Shown one piece after another: positions 52,680-60,605 of a stretch of 64,000 nucleotides of DNA (within the stretch, counting starts at the first letter, position 1; each line of letters starts with the position of its first letter). Source of the stretch: Peptostreptococcaceae bacterium. Lineage in GTDB: Bacteria > Bacillota > Clostridia > Peptostreptococcales > Peptostreptococcaceae. The stretch spans positions 38,501-102,500 of the forward strand of contig CABIZO010000007.1 of assembly GCA_902363255.1 (NCBI GenBank). Direction: 5' to 3'. The notes beneath the pieces are model-generated. The model saw only the letters and a list, made by a program, of their open reading frames with translations. It was not told where the DNA came from and searched no databases. The translations under genes and the position numbers were made by a program.

Positions 52680-54107
52680 TTAACTAACTTTTTCAGTTGT
52701 TTCAATTTTGCTTTTTTCTTTTTTAACTCTCATCATAAATACAAATAAGAAAGCTATACTAGCGATTACAGCAACTATATTAGATAATGTAGGGTTTAAA
52801 TTTAAACCTATTTTAGCTTGTAATATATAAGCTACAGATACGTAACTCATGAATATAGCAGGTACTACAGCTATCCAGTAATTTTTCTTATTAACTAGTA
52901 AGTAAGCAGCACCAGTCCATAAGAATATCATTGCTAAAGTTTGGTTAGACCAAGCAAAGTATCTCCATATTACATTGAAATCTATTTGAGTTAATGCAAC
53001 ACCAACTGCAAATAGAGGTATAGCTAACATAAATCTATTTTTTAATCCATCTTGCTTTATTTTGAAAGCATCAGCTATTGTAAGTCTAGCACTTCTGAAA
53101 GCAGTATCCCCTGAAGTTATTGGACAAGCAACAACACCAAGAACAGCAAGAATAGCACCAGCAGGTCCAAGTAATGCTCTTGATATAGTGTTAACTATTT
53201 GAGCTGGCTCACCAGCAGCAGCTATAGAAACGCTGTCTCCGAAGAATGCTATAGTAACGGCACACCATATTAAAGCAACTATACCTTCAACTATCATTGA
53301 GCCAAAGAATACTCTTCTAGTTTCAGATTCTCTGTTTATACATCTAGCCATCATTGGTGATTGAGTAGCATGGAACCCTGATATTGCACCACAAGCTATT
53401 GTAGTGAATAAGAATGGGAATATAGCATCTCCAGCTGGATGCATATTTGTAAGGCTTAATTCAGCCATATGCATAGAACCATTGAACTGTCCTATCATCA
53501 TAGCACCAAATAAACCAGCAGCCATTAGTAATAAAGCAGCTCCGAATATTGGATATAATTTTCCTATAACTTTATCAACTGGTAATACAGTAGCAACTAT
53601 ATAGTAAATTATTATTAATACTAGCCATATATTTTTATTTATTCCAGTCATAGAAGTTAATAAACCAGCAGGTGAAGTTATGAAAACAGTACCAACTAAT
53701 ATAAGAAGTACGATTGAGAAAGCAACCATAACAGTTTTCATATTTTTACCTAAGTACATACCAACTATTTCTGGTATAGATGTACCATCATGTTTCATTG
53801 ATATAACACCTGATAAGTGGTCGTGAACAGCCCCGGCAAATATACAACCGAAAGTTATCCATAAGAATGCAACTGGTCCAAATAATGCTCCTGATATAGC
53901 TCCAAATATTGGTCCAGTACCAGCTATGTTAAGGAATTGAATTAAGAAAACCTTATGCCAAGGCATTGGCATATAGTCTACACCATCTTCAAGTCTGTTA
54001 GCTGGAGTTTGAATAGAATCGTCGAATCCTACAACCCTACTTACATATGTTCCATATGTGAAGTAACCTAAAACTAGGATAGCAACGCATGCTAAAAATG
54101 TAATCAT
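52680..54107 (-). CDS. cstA: CstA-family carbon-starvation / pyruvate carrier
   Basis: A 475-aa membrane protein with about twelve or more helices. The N-terminal VVGFDDSIQTPANRLEDGVDYMP loop near 27-49 and GAISGFHATQSPMMARCINRE near 230-250 are hallmarks of CstA/BtsT, proteins that import peptides or pyruvate. At 475 aa it is the short form (E. coli CstA and BtsT are about 700). AGGAGGAG precedes the ATG. Its long leader contains a hairpin and a conserved palindrome lies further upstream, so regulation by nutrient signals is likely. Confidence 0.9.
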   Translation of the reverse strand: MITFLACVAILVLGYFTYGTYVSRVVGFDDSIQTPANRLEDGVDYMPMPWHKVFLIQFLNIAGTGPIFGAISGALFGPVAFLWITFGCIFAGAVHDHLSGVISMKHDGTSIPEIVGMYLGKNMKTVMVAFSIVLLILVGTVFITSPAGLLTSMTGINKNIWLVLIIIYYIVATVLPVDKVIGKLYPIFGAALLLMAAGLFGAMMIGQFNGSMHMAELSLTNMHPAGDAIFPFLFTTIACGAISGFHATQSPMMARCINRESETRRVFFGSMIVEGIVALIWCAVTIAFFGDSVSIAAAGEPAQIVNTISRALLGPAGAILAVLGVVACPITSGDTAFRSARLTIADAFKIKQDGLKNRFMLAIPLFAVGVALTQIDFNVIWRYFAWSNQTLAMIFLWTGAAYLLVNKKNYWIAVVPAIFMSYVSVAYILQAKIGLNLNPTLSNIVAVIASIAFLFVFMMRVKKEKSKIETTEKVS

Positions 54108-54149
54108 TTTAGTCTCCTCCTAATAATTGCGTATGAATTTTTTGTACAA

Positions 54150-54187
54150 AAGGAAATGCTTTTCATAATATGAAAAAGGATTTCCTT
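54150..54187 (-). promoter_or_regulatory. Stem-loop in the cstA leader
   Basis: AAGGAAAT (54150-54157) pairs with ATTTCCTT (54180-54187), with an inner TTTTCAT/ATGAAAA stem (54160-54176). In the minus-strand transcript it is followed by a few T's, so it may act as a weak attenuator. Confidence 0.4.
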
Positions 54188-54199
54188 ATCGACATATTT

Positions 54200-54228
54200 A
54201 TTGTAACTAATATATTATGCTTGTGCAA
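54200..54228 (-). promoter_or_regulatory. Promoter of cstA
   Basis: On the minus strand TTGCAC (54223-54228), 17-base spacer, TACAAT (54200-54205). Confidence 0.65.
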
Positions 54229-54273
54229 TAGGAAAAAAATGTAATAATATTTAGAAAATAACTAGAATCTGTA

Positions 54274-54295
54274 TTTATCAATAAGAATTGATAAA
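54274..54295. promoter_or_regulatory. Perfect palindrome upstream of cstA
   Basis: TTTATCAAT-AAGA-ATTGATAAA, a perfect 9-4-9 inverted repeat, 46 bases upstream of the cstA -35. The core TTATCAAT-N4-ATTGATAA matches the site in the alsT promoter with one change. It is also 128 bases ahead of the next plus-strand gene, so its target is not certain. Confidence 0.55.
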
Positions 54296-54422
54296 AAAAT
54301 AACAATTATTTTTTTACAGAATAGAATTTAATATTTTTAATTGTAAAATAATAAAAAAATACTATAGTATTATTTATAATATATAATTAATTTATAGTTG
54401 TATAAATAGGAAGGAAATAATT

Positions 54423-55259
54423 ATGTTTGGATATGTTAGAATAAACAAAATGGATTTGACTTTTAGAGAGTTTGAATATTATAAAGGTTACTACTGTGGA
54501 CTATGTAAATATTTGAAAGAAAATCATGGAGAAATATCTAGATTGGGATTAAATTATGATATTACTTTTTTAATTGTAATTCTTACGGCTATTTATAAAC
54601 CTAAAACAAATATAGTTGAAGAAGTTTGTATTGTTAGTCCATTTAAAAAGAAGAAAAAAATTATAAATGAAATAACAGAATATGCTGCGAGTATGAATAC
54701 CCTATTAACATATTATAAATTAGAAGATAATTTGTTAGATGATAAAGGGATAAAAGATATTATAGCTTATAATATTTTTAAGAGTAAATTAAAACTAGCT
54801 CATGAAAAATATCCTAATAAATCAAATGCTATTAAAGAACAAATGAACTTACTTAATCAATTAGAAAAAGAGGAAAATTGTAGCATAGATAAGGTATCGA
54901 ATACTTTTGGAGAACTTATGGGTGAAATTTTTTCTTATAAAAATGATGAGTATGAGGAAGATTTAAGAAAGATAGGCTTTAATATAGGGAAGTATATTTA
55001 TATACTGGATGCATATGAAGATTTAGATGCAGACTATAAAAAAGGAAGATATAATCCATTTATGGAATATATAAACAATAAAGAAGAATTAAAATTAAAG
55101 GTTGATAGGTTGATTAGTATATCTTTAGGATTGCTAGCATCATCAATTGATAACTTAAATTTACAATTGAATAGAGGTATTATAGAAAATATAGTTTATT
55201 CAGGTGTATATTTAAGGTATAAAAATATATTAGAAAAAGGATGTGAAAATAATGTATAG
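54423..55259 (+). CDS. DUF5685-like protein
   Basis: A 278-aa soluble, mostly helical protein. The N-terminus FGYVRINKMDLTFREFEYYKGYYCGLCKYL carries a Cys-x-x-Cys, and DAYEDLDADYKKGRYNPF near 199-216 is an Asp-rich motif of the type found in the squalene/phytoene synthase-like fold. Both are signatures I associate with the DUF5685 family of clostridia. No biochemical function is known to me. First gene of a three-gene operon; the stop overlaps the start of the cysteine-string protein, so they are translated together. Confidence 0.65.
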   Translation: MFGYVRINKMDLTFREFEYYKGYYCGLCKYLKENHGEISRLGLNYDITFLIVILTAIYKPKTNIVEEVCIVSPFKKKKKIINEITEYAASMNTLLTYYKLEDNLLDDKGIKDIIAYNIFKSKLKLAHEKYPNKSNAIKEQMNLLNQLEKEENCSIDKVSNTFGELMGEIFSYKNDEYEEDLRKIGFNIGKYIYILDAYEDLDADYKKGRYNPFMEYINNKEELKLKVDRLISISLGLLASSIDNLNLQLNRGIIENIVYSGVYLRYKNILEKGCENNV

Positions 55260-55674
55260 TAATGCTTACGAAAATGACTGCTTTATGAAAGCAAGGAGAC
55301 TAATTGAAAATAAAGAATTTAAAAAAGCATATAATTTCTTACAAAGTATAAATGAAAAATGTAGTGAATGGTATTACTTAACAGGATTATCAGCTATGAA
55401 TATTGGTTATTATGAAGAAGGTGAAGATTATTTAAAAAGAGCTAAGTTTATGGAGCCTAATAATAAAGAATACAATTATGCTTATAATAGGTACAATGAT
55501 TATAGAAATGATTATGATAGACGATCATATAACTACAATAGAAATAGACGTTATGATTCACCTGGTTGTTGCTGCTGTTGTTGTGGAGATGATTGTTGTA
55601 GTGATTTATGTACCTTATATATTTGTGACTCATGTTGCGAATGTTGTGGAGGAGACTTGTGCACATGTTTCTAG
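55252..55674 (+). CDS. TPR protein with a C-terminal cysteine string
   Basis: A 140-aa protein with two parts. Residues 1-70 are a short TPR-like helical repeat (FMKARRLIENKEFKKAYNFL; LTGLSAMNIGYYEEGEDYLKRA). A Tyr/Asn/Arg-rich linker (residues 75-103) leads to a tail of about 35 residues with 16 cysteines, including six in a row. The ATG at 55252 is favoured over the GTG at 55243, which is only one base from the SD. It overlaps the preceding gene. The tail could bind metal or attach to membranes; related clostridial proteins are often labelled DnaJ-like without a J domain. Confidence 0.72.
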   Translation: MYSNAYENDCFMKARRLIENKEFKKAYNFLQSINEKCSEWYYLTGLSAMNIGYYEEGEDYLKRAKFMEPNNKEYNYAYNRYNDYRNDYDRRSYNYNRNRRYDSPGCCCCCCGDDCCSDLCTLYICDSCCECCGGDLCTCF

Positions 55675-55687
55675 GAGATGAGTGATA

Positions 55688-56176
55688 ATGAGTAGAAAAA
55701 TTGCTTATGGAGGTATATTACTAGCATTAAATATTATACTGTTACTTTTAGTTAATATAGTTCCTATAAATACATTATTTCTTTTGGGTTTAGCATCTTT
55801 ACCCATAGCAGTTGTAATTATGGAGTGGGGACCAAAGTCAGGTGTGATTTTTTATATAGGATCTGTGCTATTGAGCGTTATTATAATGGTTAATAAATCA
55901 CAATGGATATTGTATATTTTTACTTTTGGAATTTATGGCTTGATAAAATATATAATAGAAAAAGATAGAAGTTTTATTCAAGAATATGTATTAAAGCTTT
56001 TGGCAGCTAACATATTGATACTAATTACCTACTTTATATTAAAACCTTTTGTGCACATCCCTGTTAATATAATTTCTATAGGGATATTTGAAGTGGCTTT
56101 TATTATATATGACTTTGTTTATTCTAGATTTATAGACTATTATAATGAAAAATTACGAAAATTAATAAATAAATAA
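55688..56176 (+). CDS. Small membrane protein, S-component-like
   Basis: A 162-aa protein with about five or six hydrophobic segments (IAYGGILLALNIILLLLVNIV; FLLGLASLPIAVVIMEW; and so on) and a basic C-terminus. The overall pattern resembles substrate-binding S components of ECF transporters or YybS-like proteins, but no vitamin-specific motif is seen. Third gene of the DUF5685 operon, 13 bases after the TPR gene; AGGAG precedes the ATG at 55688. Role unknown. Confidence 0.7.
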   Translation: MSRKIAYGGILLALNIILLLLVNIVPINTLFLLGLASLPIAVVIMEWGPKSGVIFYIGSVLLSVIIMVNKSQWILYIFTFGIYGLIKYIIEKDRSFIQEYVLKLLAANILILITYFILKPFVHIPVNIISIGIFEVAFIIYDFVYSRFIDYYNEKLRKLINK

Positions 56177-56215
56177 TAAAAGGAGATTCTAAAATACAAT
56201 ACTTTAGAATCTCTT
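56174..56215. terminator. Bidirectional terminator of the DUF5685 operon and zinc-ribbon gene
   Basis: 11-bp stem GAGATTCTAAA with TTTAGAATCTC around a 9-base loop, flanked by AAAA and TTTT. Confidence 0.82.
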
Positions 56216-56221
56216 TTTGGT

Positions 56222-57013
56222 TTATAAATTAAAATATTTAATTTGAGATTGATTTAATTCCTCATCGCAAGAAGGACAATTATATGTTTTTTGATTACCT
56301 ATAAATTTACTGTCTTCTTCATTAAATTTCATCTTTATTTTTTCGGTAATTCCTATTTGAGTTAAATCTTTTCCGCACTTCTTACAATTATGAATAGAGC
56401 ATATATTTTCTAATAATTCAGTTGTAACATTATCAATATTATTATTGCAATTACAACAAAAAACTTTGCTATCCCTTTTTCTACTTAATTCATCAGATTT
56501 ATTTTTATCTTGAGAAAAACCAAAGTTTATTTCTTCATATACCTTATAACCTGATTTAAGTATATTTGTATTACAGTGTGGACAAAGGAAAATAGGGAAG
56601 TAGTCATTATTCTTACTTTCTTCTTCACTTATTTCATTTAACTCAACTGACTTATTTATATTTTCTTCTATATCATTTTGAACTGATTCAGAGTCTCCGT
56701 TTAAGTAGTTGTAAACATTATTGCTCTTATAATCCCTTGACACAGCTAAAAGATGCTCTTTTATAGAAGAATAACTTTTGTTTTTAGATGGAGTATTTAT
56801 GTCTATAACATCATTATCTATTGCATATTTTAATATAGATACATAGTTAAATTTGGATGCATAAAAAAGTACCATTTCATCCAATTTTTTTTCTCCTACT
56901 TTATCAGAGAAATCAATCCAAATCTCAGGAGATTCCAAATATAATTTTTTACTTATATTGTCTAAATCCTTACTTATATGACTAAAATCTAGTGTTTTTT
57001 CGTTGATTTTCAA
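56222..57013 (-). CDS. Protein with ankyrin-like start and several zinc ribbons
   Basis: A 263-aa protein of unknown function. Residues 40-80 resemble one ankyrin-type unit (LFYASKFNYVSILKYAIDNDVID followed by INTPS). The second half holds four Cys pairs, CPHC, CNC-type FCCNC, NCKKC and NCPSC, which can form two zinc ribbons. The middle is acidic and low complexity. Start is TTG at 57013 with GGAGG eight bases upstream; the nearer ATGs run into a stop after three codons. Downstream partner of the HAD gene, 27 bases apart. Confidence 0.7.
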   Translation of the reverse strand: MKINEKTLDFSHISKDLDNISKKLYLESPEIWIDFSDKVGEKKLDEMVLFYASKFNYVSILKYAIDNDVIDINTPSKNKSYSSIKEHLLAVSRDYKSNNVYNYLNGDSESVQNDIEENINKSVELNEISEEESKNNDYFPIFLCPHCNTNILKSGYKVYEEINFGFSQDKNKSDELSRKRDSKVFCCNCNNNIDNVTTELLENICSIHNCKKCGKDLTQIGITEKIKMKFNEEDSKFIGNQKTYNCPSCDEELNQSQIKYFNL

Positions 57014-57040
57014 ACCATCATCCTCCGTACAAATAATATA

Positions 57041-57775
57041 CTATAAGCCTATATCAAATCTTTTTACATTGCAATCTAAAGAATAAATAATATCTTTTCT
57101 TTCTACAATTATTTGGGCTTTATCATGTAAAGTTTTATCTTCCATCATATGATTTACTAATTCATTTGTTGGGTTTATAGCAATTGGATGACCTACACGT
57201 TTAAGCATATTAATATCCCCATTAGTATCTCCATATGCATAAGATTGATTTAAGTCTATATCATATTTTTCAACAAAACTATCAATAGCTACATTTTTGC
57301 TTTTTGAATCCCACATAGGAATTACTGTTCCGTTGAATTTCCCGTCTTCAAATATATAATTACTACCAACAAAATCTGTTGCTCCATATTTTTTAGCCAT
57401 TTTCTCGACTAAGAAATTTGGACTTCCAGATATGAATATAACCTTATGACCATTATCTAAATGCCATTTTATTCTTGAACGAGTATATTTATAAACGCGT
57501 TCAGCTTTTAGTGCGATGACTTGGTCGCTTGTGAAATCTATACAAGATTTATCTACATGTTGTAGAGATTTAACATATAAATCACATATTTCATCTAAAT
57601 AATCATCATAATTTCCTTGTCTTTTATCCCAATCTAAAAAGGTATCTCTAGCATGGGCAACCCAAGCTTTTTGATCTACAATTTCATATTTAATAAGCTT
57701 TTTAAAATGTTCTACCATTAGAGAATCCCTATAGATCGTTCCGTCAATATCAAAAAAAGCTCCTATATTTTTCAT
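57041..57775 (-). CDS. HAD-superfamily phosphatase (IB, SerB-like)
   Basis: A 244-aa hydrolase with the HAD motifs in order: I, FFDIDGTIYRDSL with Asp9/Asp11; II, VIFISGSPNFL near 113; III, SKSKNVAIDSF near 158; and IV, YAYGDTNGDINML near 179. A cap domain lies between I and II. It removes phosphate from a small molecule, as phosphoserine phosphatase-like proteins do, but the substrate is unknown. AGGTGAT precedes the ATG. Operon partner of the zinc-ribbon protein. Confidence 0.87.
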   Translation of the reverse strand: MKNIGAFFDIDGTIYRDSLMVEHFKKLIKYEIVDQKAWVAHARDTFLDWDKRQGNYDDYLDEICDLYVKSLQHVDKSCIDFTSDQVIALKAERVYKYTRSRIKWHLDNGHKVIFISGSPNFLVEKMAKKYGATDFVGSNYIFEDGKFNGTVIPMWDSKSKNVAIDSFVEKYDIDLNQSYAYGDTNGDINMLKRVGHPIAINPTNELVNHMMEDKTLHDKAQIIVERKDIIYSLDCNVKRFDIGL

Positions 57776-57909
57776 TGAATCACCTCATCTAAGTATTTAC
57801 TTTATTATATTATAAAATTTGATTTTGTTGTAAACTATAATCATAAATAGAAAATAAAAAATGAATTTTAACTATTTAGTAATTATTAAAGTATTAAGGA
57901 CGTGATTTA

Positions 57910-58992
57910 ATGACATTTGATTATGCCAAAATAACAAAATCTAGGCTTATGGGAAGTATGGGTCTTACTATTAAATATGAGGATAATAACAATAATATAT
58001 ACCAATATTTTTTATTAGATGGAGAAGGATTAGGAATTGCTGATTATGTTAGTTTAAAAAATCCAACATCAAAAGAAGCTTGTGATGAAGAAGAAAGACT
58101 TATGGGAGGCCTAGGAGAAAATAGGATACTAATAAAAGAAGAAGTTGCTTTATTTTTAATAAATCACTTCGGGAATAAAAATTTAGAATATGAAAAAGAA
58201 TTACCTGGAAATACTGAAGAATACATAGATATTATAACAAATTACAAGAGTAATTTAACTTTAGATCAGGTTTATCCTATTATAAGCAAAAAAATTGAAG
58301 ATAAAGTTGAATTTATAAACTATATGACAATGAGATTTATAGCTAGAGATAGGGAAAGTTTAAAGTATTTTTCTGGTAGTGAAGAAATATCTAACAATCA
58401 TATTACTAAAATTAACGGTGTTCTTCTAAAAAATAAAGTAATAAAAAGAAGTGAAGATGTATATATTAGTGAAGCTTTGTATGAAGATGAAGATGGATAT
58501 TATACTTGTAAAATAGCTTTTAATATATGTCAAGAAAAAGAGGACTTTAAAATTAAATCTTTATTAGTTACAGATAAAGAACCTATGTATGATTTTGAAG
58601 TTTTTGATGAAATATCGAAATCTGAATTTATAGATGTTTATAAGATTACAAATAAAGATGAATTTTTAATGGAATTTTATAGTGATAATCCATTTATGCT
58701 GAAAAGTGAAATGGATGAAGGGGTATTCTTCACTAGATTTAATTTTAATAATAACCATGTGAAGAGTGATGTTTATGTAATAAATAATGATATTAAATCA
58801 ATATATTATCAATTGGGTGATGAATTCTTTGTAGGTACTTATTCGGAGAGAGATAGAAAATATATTAATAAGATACTAATGACTAAATACAAGGAATATT
58901 TGAATGTAGATGAAAGTTACTTCTTTGAAGAGAATGTTCTTTATGATTTTGTAGAGTCTGGATCGAATGATTTTGAGGACTTTTTAGATTGA
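57910..58992 (+). CDS. Unrecognised 360-aa protein
   Basis: A soluble, acidic protein without signal peptide or membrane helix. It is made of alternating beta-type and helical stretches and rich in Asp, Glu, Asn and Tyr; the N-terminus reads MTFDYAKITKSRLMGSMGL and the C-terminus is acidic (SNDFEDFLD). No catalytic motif was seen. Codon usage is like the surrounding genes. GGACGTGA-type weak ribosome site. It stands alone, with a strong terminator 120 bases later. I do not recognise it. Confidence 0.72.
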   Translation: MTFDYAKITKSRLMGSMGLTIKYEDNNNNIYQYFLLDGEGLGIADYVSLKNPTSKEACDEEERLMGGLGENRILIKEEVALFLINHFGNKNLEYEKELPGNTEEYIDIITNYKSNLTLDQVYPIISKKIEDKVEFINYMTMRFIARDRESLKYFSGSEEISNNHITKINGVLLKNKVIKRSEDVYISEALYEDEDGYYTCKIAFNICQEKEDFKIKSLLVTDKEPMYDFEVFDEISKSEFIDVYKITNKDEFLMEFYSDNPFMLKSEMDEGVFFTRFNFNNNHVKSDVYVINNDIKSIYYQLGDEFFVGTYSERDRKYINKILMTKYKEYLNVDESYFFEENVLYDFVESGSNDFEDFLD

Positions 58993-59114
58993 GATTATAT
59001 AAACGTAATGTATTTGTAATGTAAATCAATATATCTTGGATTTAATAAAAAAATATATTTATCTAATGGCTGTTATTCAATATGATATTTATAATAAACT
59101 TAACAAATAATATA

Positions 59115-59157
59115 AAAACATGCTTCTCTAGGACTAGTCTAGAGAAGCATGTTTTTT
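59115..59157 (+). terminator. Terminator after the 360-aa gene
   Basis: 17-bp perfect stem (59115-59131 with 59139-59155), T-run. Confidence 0.88.
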
Positions 59158-59245
59158 ATTGAACGTAAATATTCATATTGTAATGAAGAATATAATAGTT
59201 ATTAATAAGGTTAAATAAAGTTTTTTATAGATTGAGGTGATAAAA

Positions 59246-59698
59246 ATGATTGAATTTATAAAAAAAGAACTATTTATTTTTTTAGTTATGGGATGTATTT
59301 ATACGAATATAGAGTTGGTATTTAGGGGTTTTACTCATCCATCAATGCTAGTAGTAGGAGGTTTATGTGGAGTTCTTATTGGTTTAATAAATAATATAGC
59401 TCCAAATAAAAAGCTATATAAGCAATGTTTGATAAGCATGGTAATTGTAACTTGTGTAGAATTTATATCTGGATATATGCTTAATATCAAGATGGGATTG
59501 AATGTATGGGATTATTCTGACTTACCGCTGAATATTATGGGACAAGTAAGTTTATTATTTAGTGTGTTTTGGTTTTTTTTAAGTATAATAGCTATTTGGT
59601 TAGATGATTATTTAAGATATAAGTTTTATGGTGAAAAAAAACCGAATGATTTATTTATTTACATAAAATATTTATTAACGTTTAGATCTTACCGATAA
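59246..59698 (+). CDS. Putative CmpB-type membrane protein
   Basis: A 150-aa protein with about four hydrophobic segments. VWDYSDLPLNIMGQVSLLFSVFW near 88-110 matches the GxxxDYS-x-LPLN-x-x-GQ signature of the CmpB-like family often called putative ABC transporter permeases, function unproven. The ATG at 59246 is chosen since the GTG at 59237 lies inside the ribosome site GAGGTGA. It stands alone between two terminators. Confidence 0.7.
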   Translation: MIEFIKKELFIFLVMGCIYTNIELVFRGFTHPSMLVVGGLCGVLIGLINNIAPNKKLYKQCLISMVIVTCVEFISGYMLNIKMGLNVWDYSDLPLNIMGQVSLLFSVFWFFLSIIAIWLDDYLRYKFYGEKKPNDLFIYIKYLLTFRSYR

Positions 59699-59710
59699 TA
59701 TTACATAAAA

Positions 59711-59749
59711 AAGAAGGGCAATGCTAGTACAACTAGAATGCCCTTTTTT
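59711..59749 (+). terminator. Terminator after the CmpB-type gene
   Basis: Stem AAGGGCA with TGCCCTT plus inner CTAG/CTAG, followed by six T's. Confidence 0.85.
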
Positions 59750-59830
59750 GTATTTATAATATTGGGGGAATATTATGAGGAATACATTAAATAGTGTAGA
59801 CAGATTTAAAAATTTTATAACACTTTTTTG

Positions 59831-59865
59831 AAAAAAAATAAAAAACCCCTAACGATAGGGGTTTT
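59831..59865 (-). terminator. Terminator of the coat-like gene
   Basis: Perfect 10-bp stem AAAACCCCTA with TAGGGGTTTT around ACGA; minus-strand T-run follows. Confidence 0.85.
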
Positions 59866-59889
59866 ATTGATGATTTATACTATATTTAT

Positions 59890-60396
59890 TTACATTTCTT
59901 CTTCATCGAACTCATCCATATTGACAGTAGGTATATTTTGCATTACACCAGGATACATCATGTTAGGAGGTATTGCCCCAGGAAACATCATACCAGGGTA
60001 CATCATGTTTGGCACCATGCCAGGAAACATCATATTAGGGGGATACATACCATGAAACATCATGTTTGGTGGCATCATAGGAATCATAGGTATATTATTC
60101 ATTTGATTGTTCATATCATTCATAATGTTTGGGTTATTCATATTGTTATTATTTTCAAATTCGCCATTAGTATAGTTGTTAGGCGCTTCTTCGTAAGGAT
60201 TAAATTGTGGATTATCAACATAAGGATTTGAATATATTGTATATTCAGGATTTTGGTTTTGATTGAAATTTCCGTTTTGGCCATTGTTCATAACATAAGG
60301 ATTCATATACATTAAAGGATCTATATATGGTTGAGGATATATATAGTTTGGATCTATGTTATCATTTCTTCTATTGGAATACATATTATAATTCAT
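59890..60396 (-). CDS. Asn/Met/Pro-rich repeat protein, probable spore-surface protein
   Basis: A 168-aa low-complexity protein. The first two thirds are Asn/Tyr/Pro/Gln rich (MNYNMYSNRRNDN, NGQNGNFNQNQNPEY). Residues 110-155 are tandem repeats around PPNMMFPGM / PPNMMYPGV, and the end is acidic (DEFDEEEM). Such Asn- and Met-rich repetitive proteins are common in spore coats and exosporia of clostridia, but no named coat family is matched. GGAGAG precedes the ATG. It stands alone. The repeat could change length by slippage. Confidence 0.72.
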   Translation of the reverse strand: MNYNMYSNRRNDNIDPNYIYPQPYIDPLMYMNPYVMNNGQNGNFNQNQNPEYTIYSNPYVDNPQFNPYEEAPNNYTNGEFENNNNMNNPNIMNDMNNQMNNIPMIPMMPPNMMFHGMYPPNMMFPGMVPNMMYPGMMFPGAIPPNMMYPGVMQNIPTVNMDEFDEEEM

Positions 60397-60525
60397 TTTA
60401 GATGAACTCTCCTTTCAATTTTTCATATAATAAATTTACTAATACTACTAATATATATATTAAAAAAAAATCCAGATATGAATATTTTAGAAATAGTTAT
60501 GGATGTAAAAAAATACAAAAAAGTG

Positions 60526-60554
60526 TTGCACAAATAGGACAAATATCATAATAT
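60526..60554 (+). promoter_or_regulatory. Promoter of the ArsR-cadA operon
   Basis: TTGCAC (60526-60531), 17-base spacer, TAATAT (60549-60554), overlapping at its -10 with the left side of the operator region. Confidence 0.6.
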
Positions 60555-60555
60555 T

Positions 60556-60581
60556 AATATATGAACAGTTGTTCATATATT
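60556..60581. promoter_or_regulatory. ArsR/CadC operator
   Basis: AATATATGAACA-GT-TGTTCATATATT is a perfect 12-2-12 inverted repeat, the layout of ArsR/SmtB-family operators (ATGAACA-type core as in cadC). It sits at the transcription start of the operon. Confidence 0.88.
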
Positions 60582-60605
60582 GGTATCTAATTGGAGGAAT
60601 ATAAA

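Noticed and set aside
54274..54295. Palindrome as a Fur box
   Set aside because: Fur boxes are built on GATAATGATTATC units; the TTATCAAT half-site with a 4-base centre does not fit.
59938..60231. Plus-strand frames opposite the Asn/Met/Pro repeat gene
   Set aside because: They mirror the repeats of the minus-strand gene, lack ribosome sites and give His-rich nonsense.
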